A DNA stretch of 64,000 bases from Posidonia oceanica (GCA_037176725.1 JAZBRS010000014.1:71034501-71098500); one strand, 5' to 3'; numbered from the stretch's first letter, positions 32,846 to 45,019 are shown. The notes: a model not told the origin generated them from the sequence alone. Made by a program: numbers and translations.

Positions 32846-35800
32846 ATGAGCGATAGAGAGGGAGACGGCGCGGGTGGTGACCCTCTTCCCCCTTCCTCCT
32901 CCCTGATGAGCGACAGAGAGGGAGACAGCGACAGCGAAGGTGGCAGTGCGGGCGGTGGCGCCGGCGGTGGTGACAGTGGCGCAGGCGTTCGGTCTCGTTG
33001 GAGACAGAGGTAGGCCTTTCCTTCCCTTTCTCTTATTTGGGTTGTTAATTTTAGGTTTTGGAATTATCATGGAAATTTTAAGTTTAATTGAGGAAATTTA
33101 ATTTAGGTATATGAAAATTTGATGTTTAATTTCAATTATTTTAATTTGAGTTTTAGTTTAATGAATTCAATTTTAGTTTAGTTTAATGAATTCTGTTTTT
33201 AGTTTAATTAAAAATTTTTAATTCGGTTTATAGTTAGGTTCATTATAGAAATTTTAATTTCAGTTTATGATGTAAATTTAGATTTTATGTAAATGGGAAT
33301 GGAAATTCATATTTTAATTGTGGAAATTTAATTTCAGTTAGTGTAATTTTAATTTCAGTTATTTAGTTTAGTTTTAACTTCAGTTTTAGTTTAGTTTAAT
33401 GAATTCAGTTTTTAGTTTAATAAAAAAATTTTTAATTCGGTTTATAGTTAAGTTTATGGAAAATCTGAACATTTTGAGTTTTAATTGTGGAAATTTGGAC
33501 TGTTTGGTTTAAGTTTTAATTCAGTTCAGTTATTTAATTCAGTTATTTAAAGTTATGTTTTAAATGTTAAATTTCTGATGTGAATGTGAAAGGGAAATGG
33601 AAATTTTGATGTAAATGTGAAAGGGAAATGGAAATTTTTATGTGAATGTGAAATGTGAATGGAATTTTTGATGTGAATGTGAAATGGACATGGAAATTTT
33701 TGATGTGAACGTGAAATGTGAATGAAAATCCATTTTTATGGAGATTGGAATGTTTATTTAGTCATTTTTGTGCATGTTGTTGATTTGCAGGAAAATGAAA
33801 AAAAAAATTAGTTGAAATTATAGGGGAGGTTATAGCGAATTTTTCCTAGAAATTTAAGAGATTAAATTAATAATTCTCTTTTTAATTTGAGGAGTTAATT
33901 TCTAAATTAAAATGTGGGTGGAATAAATTATTTAATGGATTAATTTGGAATTAAGAAATTGATTAAGGATTTTTGAAGTTAGTGATGGATTCATTTAAAA
34001 TAAAAGGATTAATTTGAGTTGAGAATTGAAAGTTGAATCTTAAGGTTTAGAGACTTTTGGGTTTTAAGGTTCGAATTTAAAGTTTGAATTTTTAAAGATG
34101 GATTTTAAAGATGGATTTTAAAGATGGATTTTAAGGTTGAATTTTAAAGTTGAATTTTAAAGTTGAACTTTAAAGATTAATTCCAAAGAAATAGACTTTA
34201 AGAGTTTTAATTTTAAGGATTAATTTTAAGAGTTTTAATTTAAAGGGGTTAACTTTAAGGGTATTAGTTTTGAGGAAGGACTTTAAAGATTAATTTCAAA
34301 GAGATTAACTTTTAAAGAGACTAGTTTTGAGGAAGAATTTTAGGGATTAATTTTTAAGGGTTGATTTTAAAGATAAACTTTCGTAGTTGGGTTCGAATGA
34401 AGCTTATGTCTTAAATGGTTTACATGCTTCGTTACTTAATCAAAGAGTTAGCATTAATGTGACTTTTAATGGTTGACGCTAATTTAAACATTAAGGTAAT
34501 TTTCCTCATTAAACAAAGCGGCAATGGTTCACATTAATTGGGCAAAGAGTTAGGTGATTAAGGTTTTCACTGGTTAATTAAGATGAAGAGTTTAAGCTTT
34601 AATTGGTTTTAACTATAGTTTAAGAATTAAGTTTTAATTAGTTAATGTCTAGGGTGGTTAATGATTAGTGGTTAGGATTTTGGAAGATTAATGCTTTAAT
34701 GATTTGGAAGATTAGGGAGATTATTGTTTAATTTAGCCCTGACTGACCAAACTCTACTCGTGCCGTTGTTTCAGGGTCTCTAACGAGGAGGCTGAGACGG
34801 GGAGGGGCGAGGCCGGTCCTTCCACTACGGAGGCGAGCTCCTCTTGTCCTCACAAGCTCCGGATGAGGCATCCACGTGCGCCGTCTCCTGTCTAGCTTGA
34901 GACTGGTGGCAGTGACAGGGACGACTCTGGTTCAAGTGCGGTCCCTCCACCTTCTAGGAGAGCTCGTACAACAGCAGAGCTTGCAGAGCTAGGCCAGGTG
35001 AGGTTACTTCATGTGTTTTTAGCTTTTATTCAGTTGTTAATGTTTTTTAATGTTTTCTTTTATGTCAGATGCCATTGCCGAGCTGGGCGCGCTCCAGCTG
35101 GGAGGACTTGCATGAGACGTATATCAATCTCTCAGAGTTTCAGCGGGTGAGACTTGCGAGGATGGGCTTCGGCCATTTCTTGGAGATCATGCCCTTTGAG
35201 ATCCACCTCGGACTCCTGGTCTCCTTTGCAGAGAGGTTCAACAGCAGTTCTGGCAGCTTCATTCTTCGTGTGGGTGAGATGATGATTACCTTGGAGGACG
35301 TAGTTCGGCTGGTGGGCCTGAGGGTTAACGGAGAGCCCGTGGTGGCGGTTTTGCAGCCTGACTATGGCAATGAGCTGGAGACCTGTTATGGTGTGCGACC
35401 TCCCCCTTCTGGTCTCTACCATACGCGTGTCAACGTCAAATGGCTGAAGGACCGACTGGATGACCTTCTTCTTGCTAACGAGGTGACTCCGAACATAGCG
35501 GATCAGCAGCTCCGGGCCTTCTTGTCTATTCTGTTTCATAAACTCTTCTTCGACACGTCTTCATAGATGCTTCATACCGGTTTTGCCCCTCTCCTTCTAT
35601 GTGTGGAGAGGATCGATACATATTCCTGGGTTTCAACCGTGTTGGTCTACTTGATCTCCCGGCTAGAGGCCTTTGCTGTGGGCCAAACCCACTCTCTCTC
35701 GGGTTGTCTGCCCCTTTTCCAAGTTCGTGCTTTATTTATTTGCCTACCTTTTGTTTAGTTGCCTACTTCAGACTTGGAACTGTTTCTTTGTGTGACAGAC

Positions 35801-37617
35801 CTAGATTTTTTAGCACTTCGTGTACCTTCGATCTGTAGTCCCAGGAGATGGCCCCGTCGAGTTTCCTCGAGCACGACGGTGGAGTGACATGTAGTTGGCT
35901 CCGGAACGACTTCGCCCTATGAGACATCTGGGCCGCTTCCTGTTAGAGATCCTCCCAGAGGAGTGGGTAAGTTTCAGTGTTTAGACCCTTCTTTCCCTAC
36001 ACAGTTTGTTGGTTTCTGACTGAGTTGTGCTTGCAGGTTGTCTGGAGACCCTACTCTGAGGACGAGCATGCCGTTGAGGAGCCCGTGGTGCACGGTTCCC
36101 ACTTATTTTTCCTGGAGTGTTGGCTCTTTAGCCTCTTCCAGTGCTACTACAGCCAGGTGGGCCGTGTCATGCGACAGTTTGGCCTTCGGCAGGTTGTCCG
36201 AGTGTCTGGTCCTATGGATTGTTCTCTAGGATCTACTAGGGGAGGTCGGACTGATGCTCCTCAGCGGTTTACAAAGCAGCTCAAGAACTGGCGCTCGGGT
36301 GGCACAACACCCCTTTCTAATGGTTCAGTAGAGACGGAGGCGGCGTGGAGGACCTGGTTTGATTCTAAGTTTGGTCATCTGATTGTCTTCCACCGTACTG
36401 TCTTTTTTGGTCGCTCCAACGTACCGATGGGCATTGGTCCTGGTGCGAGTGCTAGTGACCTTCAGTGGGAGTTGGCGACTGCTAACAGCCGCATTGATGA
36501 GCTGGTAAGCAACTCCCTTTGGTGTTCTTTCATTTTACCGCTTATTTACTTGTTCATTTGCTTACACATCTCCCTTGTTTGCACAGATGGATGCTTCAGA
36601 GGGGATGACTGAGGCGTTCAGGACTCAGCAGCAACAGCACTCCTTGAGAGTCACAGAGTTAGTACGGGAGAGGGACGAGCTCTTGTCCCAGATGGACGAG
36701 CTTCGAGCACGAGTGAGTCTCGTTTCGTCTTTTCAGTTGTTTGTGCCTATTTCTGCTTGTTTAACTATTGTCTTTGCTTTGATATAGGCCAAGGGTGCCT
36801 CGACAAGTGCAGAGCCTGCCCTTGCTGCCACCACAGGCCTAGCTGCTTCCCGTGCTGAGGGCATACTTGCTGAAGAGGTCCAGGCTCGTGATTCAGAGGT
36901 ACTACCGCACTTTTCTTGCTTTAAGTACTTGTAAATACCTGTCCTCTAACTCATATAGTTTCATTGTGCAGATTCAGGCGATGATGGATTTGATCCACAC
37001 ACCTCCAGCCACCGGTCCCACTCAGAGCCAGCTAGACGATGCCTTGGGGCGTGCTGAGGAGCTACAGGGGCATCTCAGTCAGGTGGAGCGAGAGCGTGAC
37101 AGTCGCATCCAGGAGTTAGAGGCCCTTGTGGCTGCATCTGACGCAGCCATGGCTAGGGTTCAGTTTGAGGCTTCCTCCATGTGAAGGGTACTTCTGTTCT
37201 GCTTTGATACTTTAGTTGTAGCTAGTCTTTCTACCTTTCTTGCTGATAAACTGCTTTGACTCTATGGTTTGCTGTTTCTTGTTGCAATTGAGTGACTTTC
37301 GAGCACAGCAGCTGTGGGACATGGAGGCACGACTGATGCAGACGGAGATGGCAGTCGCGACAGTTCTTCCCGGTTCTAATATAGCTGGTCTGATGCTTGC
37401 CCCTGTTGCTGCAACTCCTGCGGGGTCAAGGCATTCTAGGGCTCTGACGGCTGAGCAGATTACGAGAGCACGATCTTCTCCTCATCTTGAGATGGTTCGC
37501 TCTATACTGAGAGCGTCTCGAGAGAGGACCCAGAGTGGGGCGGCGTCTTCAGTTGCACAGCCTATGCTGGGGCCTCCAGATGGTGGACGTAGGGGTAACA
37601 GCGAGTCTGGCCACTGA
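32846..37617 (+). pseudogene. PMD-2, nine-exon plant-mobile-domain gene
   Basis: Exons I can phase: 32846-33009, 34775-34997, 35069-about 35720, about 35790-35966, 36037-36504, 36587-36712, 36788-36898, 36972-about 37180 and about 37293-37617. Most introns have clean GT...AG ends and keep the frame. The N-terminus is Gly/Asp/Ser-rich with a 60-bp direct duplication (MSDREGD twice). Exon 3 holds the PMD core: an ERF segment, then GEMMITLEDVVRLVGLRVNG near residues 195-215. Exons 6-9 encode a charged, Gln/Glu/Arg-rich segment likely to be coiled coil. TAG stops occur in exon 2 (34872 region), at 35564-35566 and in exon 4 (about 35892), with a probable frameshift in exon 4 and a weak last acceptor. 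It resembles plant PMD (MAIN/MAIL-like) proteins. It lies antisense to C1 pol. Confidence 0.7.
33010..34774 (+). other. PMD-2 intron 1
   Basis: 1765 bp, strongly A/T-rich, from GTAGGC at 33010 to TTGTTTCAG at 34774. It splits an AGG codon in a way that restores the frame. It contains degenerate TTTAATTTCAGTT and TTTTAAAGATGGA repeats and no ORF. Confidence 0.65.
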
Positions 37618-39059
37618 GTTTGTACCTTTCTTTTGTTTCTGTCAGAGTCTGTACTTTTCTTTTGCCAGAGTCTGTACTTGTAAAGATGTGAATATTCATA
37701 TGAAATGTTTTCTACTTTGTTTACCTGTACATGCTTACTTTTCTTGTTAGTAATCACGAAGCGTACCTTCCTTGGCGAAAGATTTGGTTAAGTTGATTAA
37801 TTAATCAAAGAGAAGATATGTTAAATGAAAAAGGTTCAAGCTAAGTTAATTAACTAACAAGAGGACAAAAATGTTAATGCTAAGATAGCATGCTTATTTT
37901 AAAATGGGTGGAGGGAATTAATTTCTGGCCTCAGCTAAAGAGATGGAAATCAGAGCCCAATAGACGCTGCTTGTGAGTCATCCGTGGTTGCTCTAAAGAT
38001 CATTATGTGAGTAATGTCTTTGCTGAGAAAGCGCACCCAAGCCATGAGACACGCTTGAGTAGGACGCTAACTCTGAATCCTAGTGAGTTGATGGTTGCAT
38101 CATTAGCCAGATTAATTCCAGTTTTCCTACTTACTAAGTTCTCACTTGTAGGTAAGTTAGATGTTTTGGTTTCTTGGTTTTTTTGTCTTTTTCTAGGTTT
38201 TGTAATATTTTTTTTTTTTGGTGTTTTGAGTTATGTGATTTTTTTTGGACTTTGGATTATGTGATTTTTTTTGGATTTTGGGGTTACGTGATTTTTTTGG
38301 ATTTTTGGGTTATGTGATTTTTGGATTTTAGGGTTGTATATTTTTTTGGATTTTTAATTTTTATAATGAGGAAAGATGAGTACCTACTTTAAGCATTAAC
38401 CTCGGAGTCTGTTTCAACCAAATGAGTGGGCCCTACATTCGTGGACATGTCCCTTGGGCCATGCCTGTACCTTTTAGAGACTTTGGTCCACATACTAGTC
38501 CTTACTTGGGTTGCTTTTCCCTAGGCCCTTTCAGTCCTGGACCACCTAAGGTTGCTTACTCCTTGCCTGTTAGTGGGAATAGGATAGGGGAGGTTTCGGG
38601 ATACAGTGAACTCTCGGTTTTGGCTTAGGCCTTGACTCCCGCTTGCCTTTCTTTGGTCCTTAATGCGTCTTTCTAGGGTTTATACTTTTAGATGCATAGA
38701 CAGCTTTTGCCATGCTCTTTTCCGCTCTTTGGACAGCTCTTTGCTGACCTCTTTTAGTTGGACAGTTTCTTTTACTGCCTCTTTTCGTTTGTTCCTCACT
38801 TGGACAACTTCTTTGCTGCCTTCTTTCCTCTCGGTTTGGACGGTTTTTGCCGCCGTCTTTTCTAGACGCTTTCTAGGTTACTTGACAAGCAGTTTGTATT
38901 CTAAGCCTCTACTCCGAGCCTACTTTTCCCTTACCTCCCCGTGTAGTGTGTATGTGGAGACAGGTCAAGGCATGGGTCCCCCCAGGTGTTCCTCTTCCTA
39001 CTGGCTTTGGGAATCTCTCCCCTTCTGGCTTGGTGTTAGGCCTAGGTCTTTTCAATGAT
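37618..39059 (-). mobile_element. C1 spacer between integrase and PMD cassette
   Basis: From about 37716 it aligns with 7220-8960 of C3. It includes the T-rich repeat TTATGTGATTTTTTTTGGA (38170-38360). No gene seen. 37618-37715 is probably the PMD-2 3' UTR. Confidence 0.65.
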
Positions 39060-40406
39060 ATAAGCATGCTGGTCATGGGTAGTACCTTTTCAGGTGCATT
39101 GCGTTCCAAGGGTCAGGAAGATCTGTCCTGTTCTGGGACAATCGATAGGCATTCCTTGAATATGCAGCAACCACTATGTAGGGCCCTTCACAGTTTGGCT
39201 TCAACTTTCCCTTAGGGTGGGGCTTATTGTAGGGCAACACTTCTTTAAGCACTAGATCACCAATTTTAAATTTGCGTTCAATTACTTTCTTTTGGTAAGC
39301 CTTTGTTGGTAGACACGCGTATGCTCAGTGGCTGCCAGCCGTTTCTCATCAAGGAGTTCCAAATGAAGGAGTAAAACTTGCCTCTTTTCTTTAGCAGACA
39401 TTCTCCTGTCAATCTTAATTCTTAATGAGAGGATCAGGATCTCGTATGGGACCACTGCTTCCATACCAAAGGCTAAAGCATAGGGGGTTTGACCCGTTAC
39501 CGTCCTTATGGTGGTGCGGTATGCCCATAACGCATCAACAAGCTTATCTGACCAATCTGATCCCTTAGCGTCTTCTACTGTCTTTTTAATGATTTTGATT
39601 AAGGTTTTATTAGTAGTTTCTGCTTGGCCGTTCCCTTGCGGGTAATATGGGGAAGAGTGGTGTAGAGTGATACTGAATTTTTGGCATAATCACTTGAACT
39701 CTTCTAAGATGAAGGTCGATCCGTTGTCTGCTACTAAGGCTTTAGGCACCCCGAACCTTATGATGATATTTCACTGTACGAATCGGCACAGGGTTGTGGC
39801 CTTGATGTTCGCGAACGCCTCCGCTTTTGCCCATTTGGTGAAGTATTCCGTCGCCGTTAGGATGAAAGTGTTGCCCTTTCCTTGATGGATGGGTCCCACC
39901 GCATCGAAGGCCCACATAGAGAAAGGCCATGGTGTCGATAAAGCGTGAAGCACTGAAGCTGGAGCATGAATCTTGTTGGCGTGTAGCTGGCAGCTCTTGC
40001 ACCGCTTGACTTTACTTGCACAGTCAGCTTCCATGGTAGGCCAGTAATACCCCCTTCTGATGATCAGCTTAGCCATGAACTGGGAGTTGATGTGGCCCCT
40101 ACAGACTCCCTCATGTGTTTCCTTGAGAATCTCGACTGACTCAAATGCATCCACACATCGGAGTTCAATCCCTATGGGTGTTCTTCGGAAGAGTGTGTTG
40201 GCTCTGATGTAGTACTTCATAGCCATCCTCCTCAATGCTTCTCTGTCCTTGGGAGTTGCATAGGTCGGGAAGGTGCGATCTTGTACATAATTCTGTATGT
40301 CATAATACCACGGGTTGCCATCGCCGTTTACTTCTGTAGCTCCTTGATAACAAACCTCTGTGCACTTTAAACTTTCCTGGTTTAATTCCTCTCTGAGTTT
40401 CTGAAC
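39060..40406 (-). pseudogene. C1 integrase
   Basis: - strand remains of a Ty3/gypsy integrase. 40235-39771 holds the HHCC zinc-binding part (THEGVCRGHIN, CKSCQ) and the start of the catalytic core (WAFDAVGPI). After a frameshift or stop at 39771 the next part has ADNGSTF and the GNGQAE glutamate motif near 39640. 39464-39282 continues to the GMEAVVPYE segment, and the GPY-type C-terminal module reaches about 39060. Stops and shifts make it inactive. Catalytic residues were present before decay. It sits next to the spacer and PMD cassette, as expected for a Tat element with accessory ORFs beyond integrase. Confidence 0.85.
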
Positions 40407-40944
40407 CTATTCGGTGGCAGACTCCACTGTTGGTGCGCTGATTCTTCGCACCGTGATGGATTGCTTATCTGTCTCTAAGCTGAAGGGGAGCGAGGATGCC
40501 AGTGAGGCCAATGAATCGGCCAGGATGTTGTTGCTTCTAAGTACGTGCACATACATAACCCTGTCAAATTTCTTCAGTAAGGCTTTAGCTAGGTTTCCTA
40601 CAGCTTTGGCGAGAGGGTCTTGTATTTGTTGAGGACTTGCCGTATGACAAGCTGTGAGTCCCCAACTACTTTTAGTCTTCTTGCCCCTAGATCGAGAGCC
40701 ATTCGGAGCCCTAGATGAGTGCCTTGTATTCTGCAATGTTATTACTCACTGAGAAGAGTAGTTGGGCTGCAGTGGGGAGAACAATACCCACTGGAGTGAG
40801 GAGTGTTACCCCTATTCCGGCGCCCTGTGAATTAAGCACTCCATTGAAATGGAGGGTCCATTCTCTGATGAGTGGCATGACACTACTGATTGCCAGTATC
40901 TCCTCGTCTGGGAAATCTGTTGACACTGGCTGATATTCCGACAC
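40407..40944 (-). pseudogene. C1 second (archaeal-type) RNase H
   Basis: Two overlapping frames: 40944-40711 with the first Asp replaced (WTLHFNGVL where DG is usual) and NNIAEYKALI; and 40736-40407 with the NILADSLASLAS end motif. A stop after EYKALI and frameshifts separate them. A second RNase H domain between the Ty3-type RNase H and integrase is a mark of the Tat lineage. Asp-to-Asn at the first catalytic residue would abolish activity. Confidence 0.75.
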
Positions 40945-42326
40945 AGGTAGCCCGGCGAGTTGATCTGCGATAGCTTGCCCTTGATCGCCTTCTGAGTGAT
41001 GAACTGCAGGTCGAACTCAGTGAGGAGCATTTGCCATCGTGCTAGCCTTCCGGATAATGCTGGTTTCTCAAACATGTACTTGATAGGATCCATCTTGGCT
41101 AAGTAGCAGACTTTGTGTACCAGAAAGTAGTGTCTGAGCTTCTGTGAGGCCCATACTAAGGCTAGGCAATGTCTCTCGATCTAGGAGTACTTCCTCTTGT
41201 ATTCAATGAATGTTCTACTGAGGTAATAAACCGCTTTTTCCCTCCTTCCAGTCTCATCGTGTTGTGCTAGGACGACACCCACCGAGTTATCAGTGACGGC
41301 CAGGTAGAATAGCAATGGCCTCTCGGAGACAGGAGCAGTCAACACTGGAGGATTGAGGAGGTAGAGCTTTAGCTCATCGAAAGCCTTTTGACAGGTGTGA
41401 TCCCACTTGAATTTCGTGGCGCCCTTTAAAAGCTCATAGAACGGTCTACACTTCTTTGCATGCTGAGAGATGAATTTGCGGATAAATTGTAGCCTCCCTA
41501 TGAGTCCTCTGAGCTCCTTGACATTCTTCAGCAGTGGCATGGCTATTATAGCTTTAGCTTTGGTGGGATCCACTTCTATGCCCCTTTTGCTTACTATGAA
41601 GCCGAGTAGCTTTCCGACAGTGACCCCGAAGACACACTTCTTGGGGTTCATCCTGAGGTTGTACTGGTCTACCCTACAGAGTACTCATTCTAGTGCTTCA
41701 AAGTGTCCCTCTCTTGTTTTTTACTTTACTAACAAATCATCCACATAGCACTCCATGCAATCATGTATCATGTCGTGAAAGATTGCCATCATAGTCCTCT
41801 GATAGGTGGCTCCAGCGTTCTTTAATCCGAACAGCATGACTACATAGCAATAGGTTCCCCATGAAATGGTAAATGAGGTTTTCTCCTGATCTTCTTCTGC
41901 GAGTTTAATCTGGTTGTAACCGGAGAAACCGTCCATGAATGAGAGCATCTCATGGCCTGCTGTGTTGTCTATGAGGATGTCTATATGTGGAAGAGGGAAA
42001 TCATCTTTTGGGCATGCTTCATTAAGGTTTCTGTAGTCAATGCACACGCGCACTTTGCCATCTTTCTTCATTACTGGAACTATGTTTGCGATCCATTCCG
42101 GATATACCACAACTCTAATGAACTTTGCTTTATGTAGCTTGTCTATCTCTTCTTTGACTTTCAGAGCGAGGTCTAGACGTAGACGCCGGAGCTTCTGCTT
42201 CGCTGTCTTGGCGCCTGGCTTGAGAGGGAGCCTATGCTCCACCAGTAGTGAATCAAGCCTGGGCATTTCTCTGTAGGAGAAGGCCAATACCTTCACATAT
42301 CTTGTGAGTAGTTTCTTCATTCTGAG
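40945..42326 (-). pseudogene. C1 reverse transcriptase and RNase H
   Basis: 42320-41721 encodes RT fingers and palm with PLPHIDILIDN, FMDGFSGYNQ and the catalytic YVDD near residues 193-196. After a TAA and a TGA (near 41720 and 41691), 41651-41181 continues with NPKKCVFG, the thumb and the start of RNase H (LFYLAV, YYLSRTF). After a TAG at 41181, 41093-40945 carries the rest of RNase H (MDPIKYMFEKPAL). The order fits a single pol polyprotein. It is inactive through at least four breaks. Confidence 0.85.
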
Positions 42327-42906
42327 TCATTCATCTGAGTTGAGGGCAGAGCTTATCCGAGCTGGTTGTGGATCATCTTCAGTCCCTAGATTTATTTCTT
42401 CGGTTTCTTCAGCGGCAGCCTTGGTCTGCTCATCGTATTTCTTCATCATTTCTTCGAAGATGGCAGGGTCTACCGGTTCTTCTTCATCTGGGTCCTCTTC
42501 TGTGTCCACCAGCTCGAAGACTTCATAGTTCCCAGTATTTTTGCCAGTGATATTCGACACTTCTTCGACTAGGAAAATGGCGTGCGACGTGGCTAGCTCC
42601 CGTAGTAATGCCGTGGTATAATGACATATCATGACTGTTTGGGTGATTGGTTCCTTCCTATTTTGGCCTGCACGCTTAGTAGAGTGATTAGATACTTTTT
42701 GTGAGGACATGGTGGTGGTTAGGCCATCCCTGCCATGCCCTCGGCTATCTTTCCCATTATTAACTAGACTAGGAAGTAAATTGCCGGAAAGTAAATTATG
42801 CAAAAATAAAATGCAGGAATTGAAAGTGGGAAAGAAATTATTTACAAGAGTAGGGGGATTGCCCCTAGGTTTGCCTTCGTGGTGGAGGCGGTTCGCCATC
42901 GGGCAT
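42327..42906 (-). pseudogene. C1 protease-RT linker
   Basis: The frame 43016-42327 is in phase with RT but separated from it by TGA at 42327-42329 (probably from CGA). It is acidic near the RT side (VDTEEDPDEEEPVDP). A short A/T- and pyrimidine-rich stretch (about 42770-42852) within it begins GTAAATAATTTC and ends TTCCTAG on the - strand and could be an intron, as Ogre elements have between protease and RT. I cannot show splicing. Confidence 0.5.
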
Positions 42907-44417
42907 TCAGTCTGTGGCCCCGGCCCCTTCTTGCTCAGAGGGGCAAGGCCGTAAGTCACTGAAGAGACAGGTGAGCTCGCATACGGGGTCGGAGTCTTCT
43001 GCTTCAGTGCCTTCAATGGAGGTTCCAGAGGAGTCGCTTGTTGGGACGTCCGGAGGCAAGGGAGCTTCTAGAATAGTGAGGAGAGCAGCAGGGACCTCTT
43101 TTGTGCAAGAGGTTGGTACTTCTTTCTCGGGCTTCGTCAGAGCGTTGAGGATGACTGGAACTTCTTCTGGATGGGGAGAAGGAGTTGATGCCGTCTCGGG
43201 ATCTGTAAGAGTGCCGAGGATGACGGGCTTAGAGGCTTCTTCAAGGCGGTGAGAAGAAGTTGCAGCTGTTGTTGTTGCTGGGAGGTTGGGAACCGTATCT
43301 GACACTTGCTTGTCATGCACTTGTAGCCCAACTGAAATGAAGTGGTTGGCAAGTGACCATGCCAAGGGTTTGCTTGGATCTGGATGTCCAAGGTATCCAA
43401 GCCCTATACGACTGCGCTCCTCAGGTGTTTCGAGTGCGTCCCTCATTCCTTGCTCTTGGCGGTCGAGTCCTTTCCCCAAGGTGTACCCTATCTTAAGGAG
43501 AATCTCCCATGCCCTTTTCATGTGGTCCGGGTAATCGTATTGATTCATATCAATACTCCGGGGAGCAAAGACTTTCTTGACATTGTTTATGGCCTTGGCA
43601 GCTGAGTCCCTGATTAATGGTGCCGGTGTGGTAGTTGGGACTGTCACTAGGTGGGCTTCCGCCTCTACTGGCTCGTCTCCCAGTATTTTGATGATCTTCC
43701 CTTGGTAAGGGAACTTCATGCATTGGTGGCGCGGGGAGGTGACTGCCTTGATCTCTTCGATCCATTGGCGCCCTAGGATGAGTCAATACGAGATTGGGGC
43801 ATCGACAATTATCAGTTTTGTTTCTATTTGGAGAGGGCTAATGGTAACTCTAACGGTTATTCTCCCCAGAGCTGCTTTCTTGTTATTGTCGTACCCTGAT
43901 ACAGTTAAGGCTGCTGGGCATAATTGAGACTTGTTAGCCTAATTAACTGCAAGGTTTCTAGAGAGCATACATTTAGAGTTGCCCCTGTATCCACAAGCAC
44001 ACTACAAAGTTTATAATTGTTTATTACAATAGTAACACTTAATGGCAGGGTCCTTCTTTCAGGAGGAGCCAGCTCGGAATCAGTGAAGAAGACCGTAGGC
44101 TCTATGAACACGGCAGCGGCAGCGGCTGCCAGAATTTCAGCGGGTATGTCCTCCGGTACTTGGGCCTTCTTCAATACCTCCATCAGGATATCTCGGTGCT
44201 TCTCTGAGGCCCTGATCAGCTCGTAGATAGAAATCTTTGCTTGTGTCTTCCTGAGCTGCTCCAGGATGTCTAAGGTGCCTTCTATTCTCCACGATATGTG
44301 GAACTCTTGGCGAGGCGGAGAAACGACTCGTTCTGCATCAGGTGGAGGTGGTGCGACTTGGTTGGAGATCTGCCCTATTCTTGTGATGAGGCCTTGCTAA
44401 GCTTGGTTGTGCCCTTC
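42907..44417 (-). pseudogene. C1 protease and linker; gag removed by B insertion
   Basis: 44183-43905 has the pre-protease segment and the catalytic LVDTGATLN (D codon near 43989). A small deletion near 43930 shifts the frame. The protease then continues with a CGA-to-TGA stop at about 43785 and the ILGRQW motif, and from 43719 to 42907 runs the linker with the G-patch-like GKGLDRQEQGMRDA segment and a Pro/Ser/Thr/Val-rich tail. Upstream, C1 is cut at 44417 by the B LTR. Its gag and 5' LTR should lie to the right of B. Confidence 0.8.
44413..44417. other. Candidate target-site duplication of B (CCTTC)
   Basis: The five C1 bases before the B LTR terminus. The undisturbed C sequence at 14168-14180 reads through this point (GTGCCCTTCC), confirming the insertion site. 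The second copy lies outside the window. Confidence 0.6.
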
Positions 44418-44689
44418 TGTAGCAATCCCGATCGGAATCAGGCTCGCTATTAGCGGCGATTGGATCCGAGGAAGAGGCTCAACTCGAAAACACTTAAAAT
44501 CGAGGAGAAAAGAGAAAGATAAGACAAATCAGAGTCGCCACCATGTCCATTAACGGGAGACAAGGAAAACCGGGGGAAATGCGTGAATTAACACGCAAAA
44601 CCAAGCAAAAAATGCAAAGCAAAGCAATACAAGGGAAAACAAATGCAAATGCATGCAAAAGAGATGACTCTAGCCTAGGATAAGGGCAG

Positions 44690-44800
44690 TATGGTCATTG
44701 CGGGCCAAAAGACAGGGCAAGGACTCCTGTTACGTGCGGGGAAGGTGTTAGGCACCCCCGACACGCCCGAGAATCGGTCTTTCTAGGCTTACGCTCGCAT
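44690..44800 (-). promoter_or_regulatory. Conserved Tat LTR block (B)
   Basis: Contains the reverse complement of GGTGCCTAACACCTTCCCCG and AGTCCTTGCCC, matching 22040-22115 of A in order and spacing. Confidence 0.6.
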
Positions 44801-45019
44801 ACGCGGGAAAATGCAGATTTGAATGCCTATGTGCCTATGAATGCCTAAATGAATGCTCAAGGTGTGCTCTAAGTGGGAGGATGCAGAGCAAGGAAGTAAA
44901 CGTGCTCTCTAAGTGCTCAGCTACGCTGTCTGTGTTCCGAACCGGGCGAAACCTGGCTCGTGAGAACTCCAGGCAGTAAGCATCACAGCCCTATATGCAA
45001 ATGCAAGTGAAAAAAAAGC

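Larger units (their letters stand above)
18467..37715 (+). other. Antisense PMD gene cassette of C1 (interrupted by A)
   Basis: After removal of element A (19092-31095 plus one TSD copy) this is about 7.2 kb holding two multi-exon genes on the + strand, opposite to gag and pol of C1. Its outer limits are set by the sister copy C3, which runs straight from the 18466-equivalent (about 7190) to the 37716-equivalent (about 7220). Both genes encode plant-mobile-domain-like proteins. Upstream of each gene lie AGTCGCC motifs like those in the C LTR (18615-18670; 32408-32510). Tat elements with antisense accessory ORFs beyond integrase are known; introns and two genes together make this case notable. 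Confidence 0.7.

Noticed and set aside
33010..34774. A separate A/T-rich element between the PMD-2 exons
   Set aside because: Donor and acceptor bracket it exactly and restore the frame, so an intron explains it better; no terminal repeats or target duplication seen.
35567..35758. Independent small membrane-protein ORF
   Set aside because: It is the continuation of PMD-2 exon 3 after a TAG, running into the next intron.
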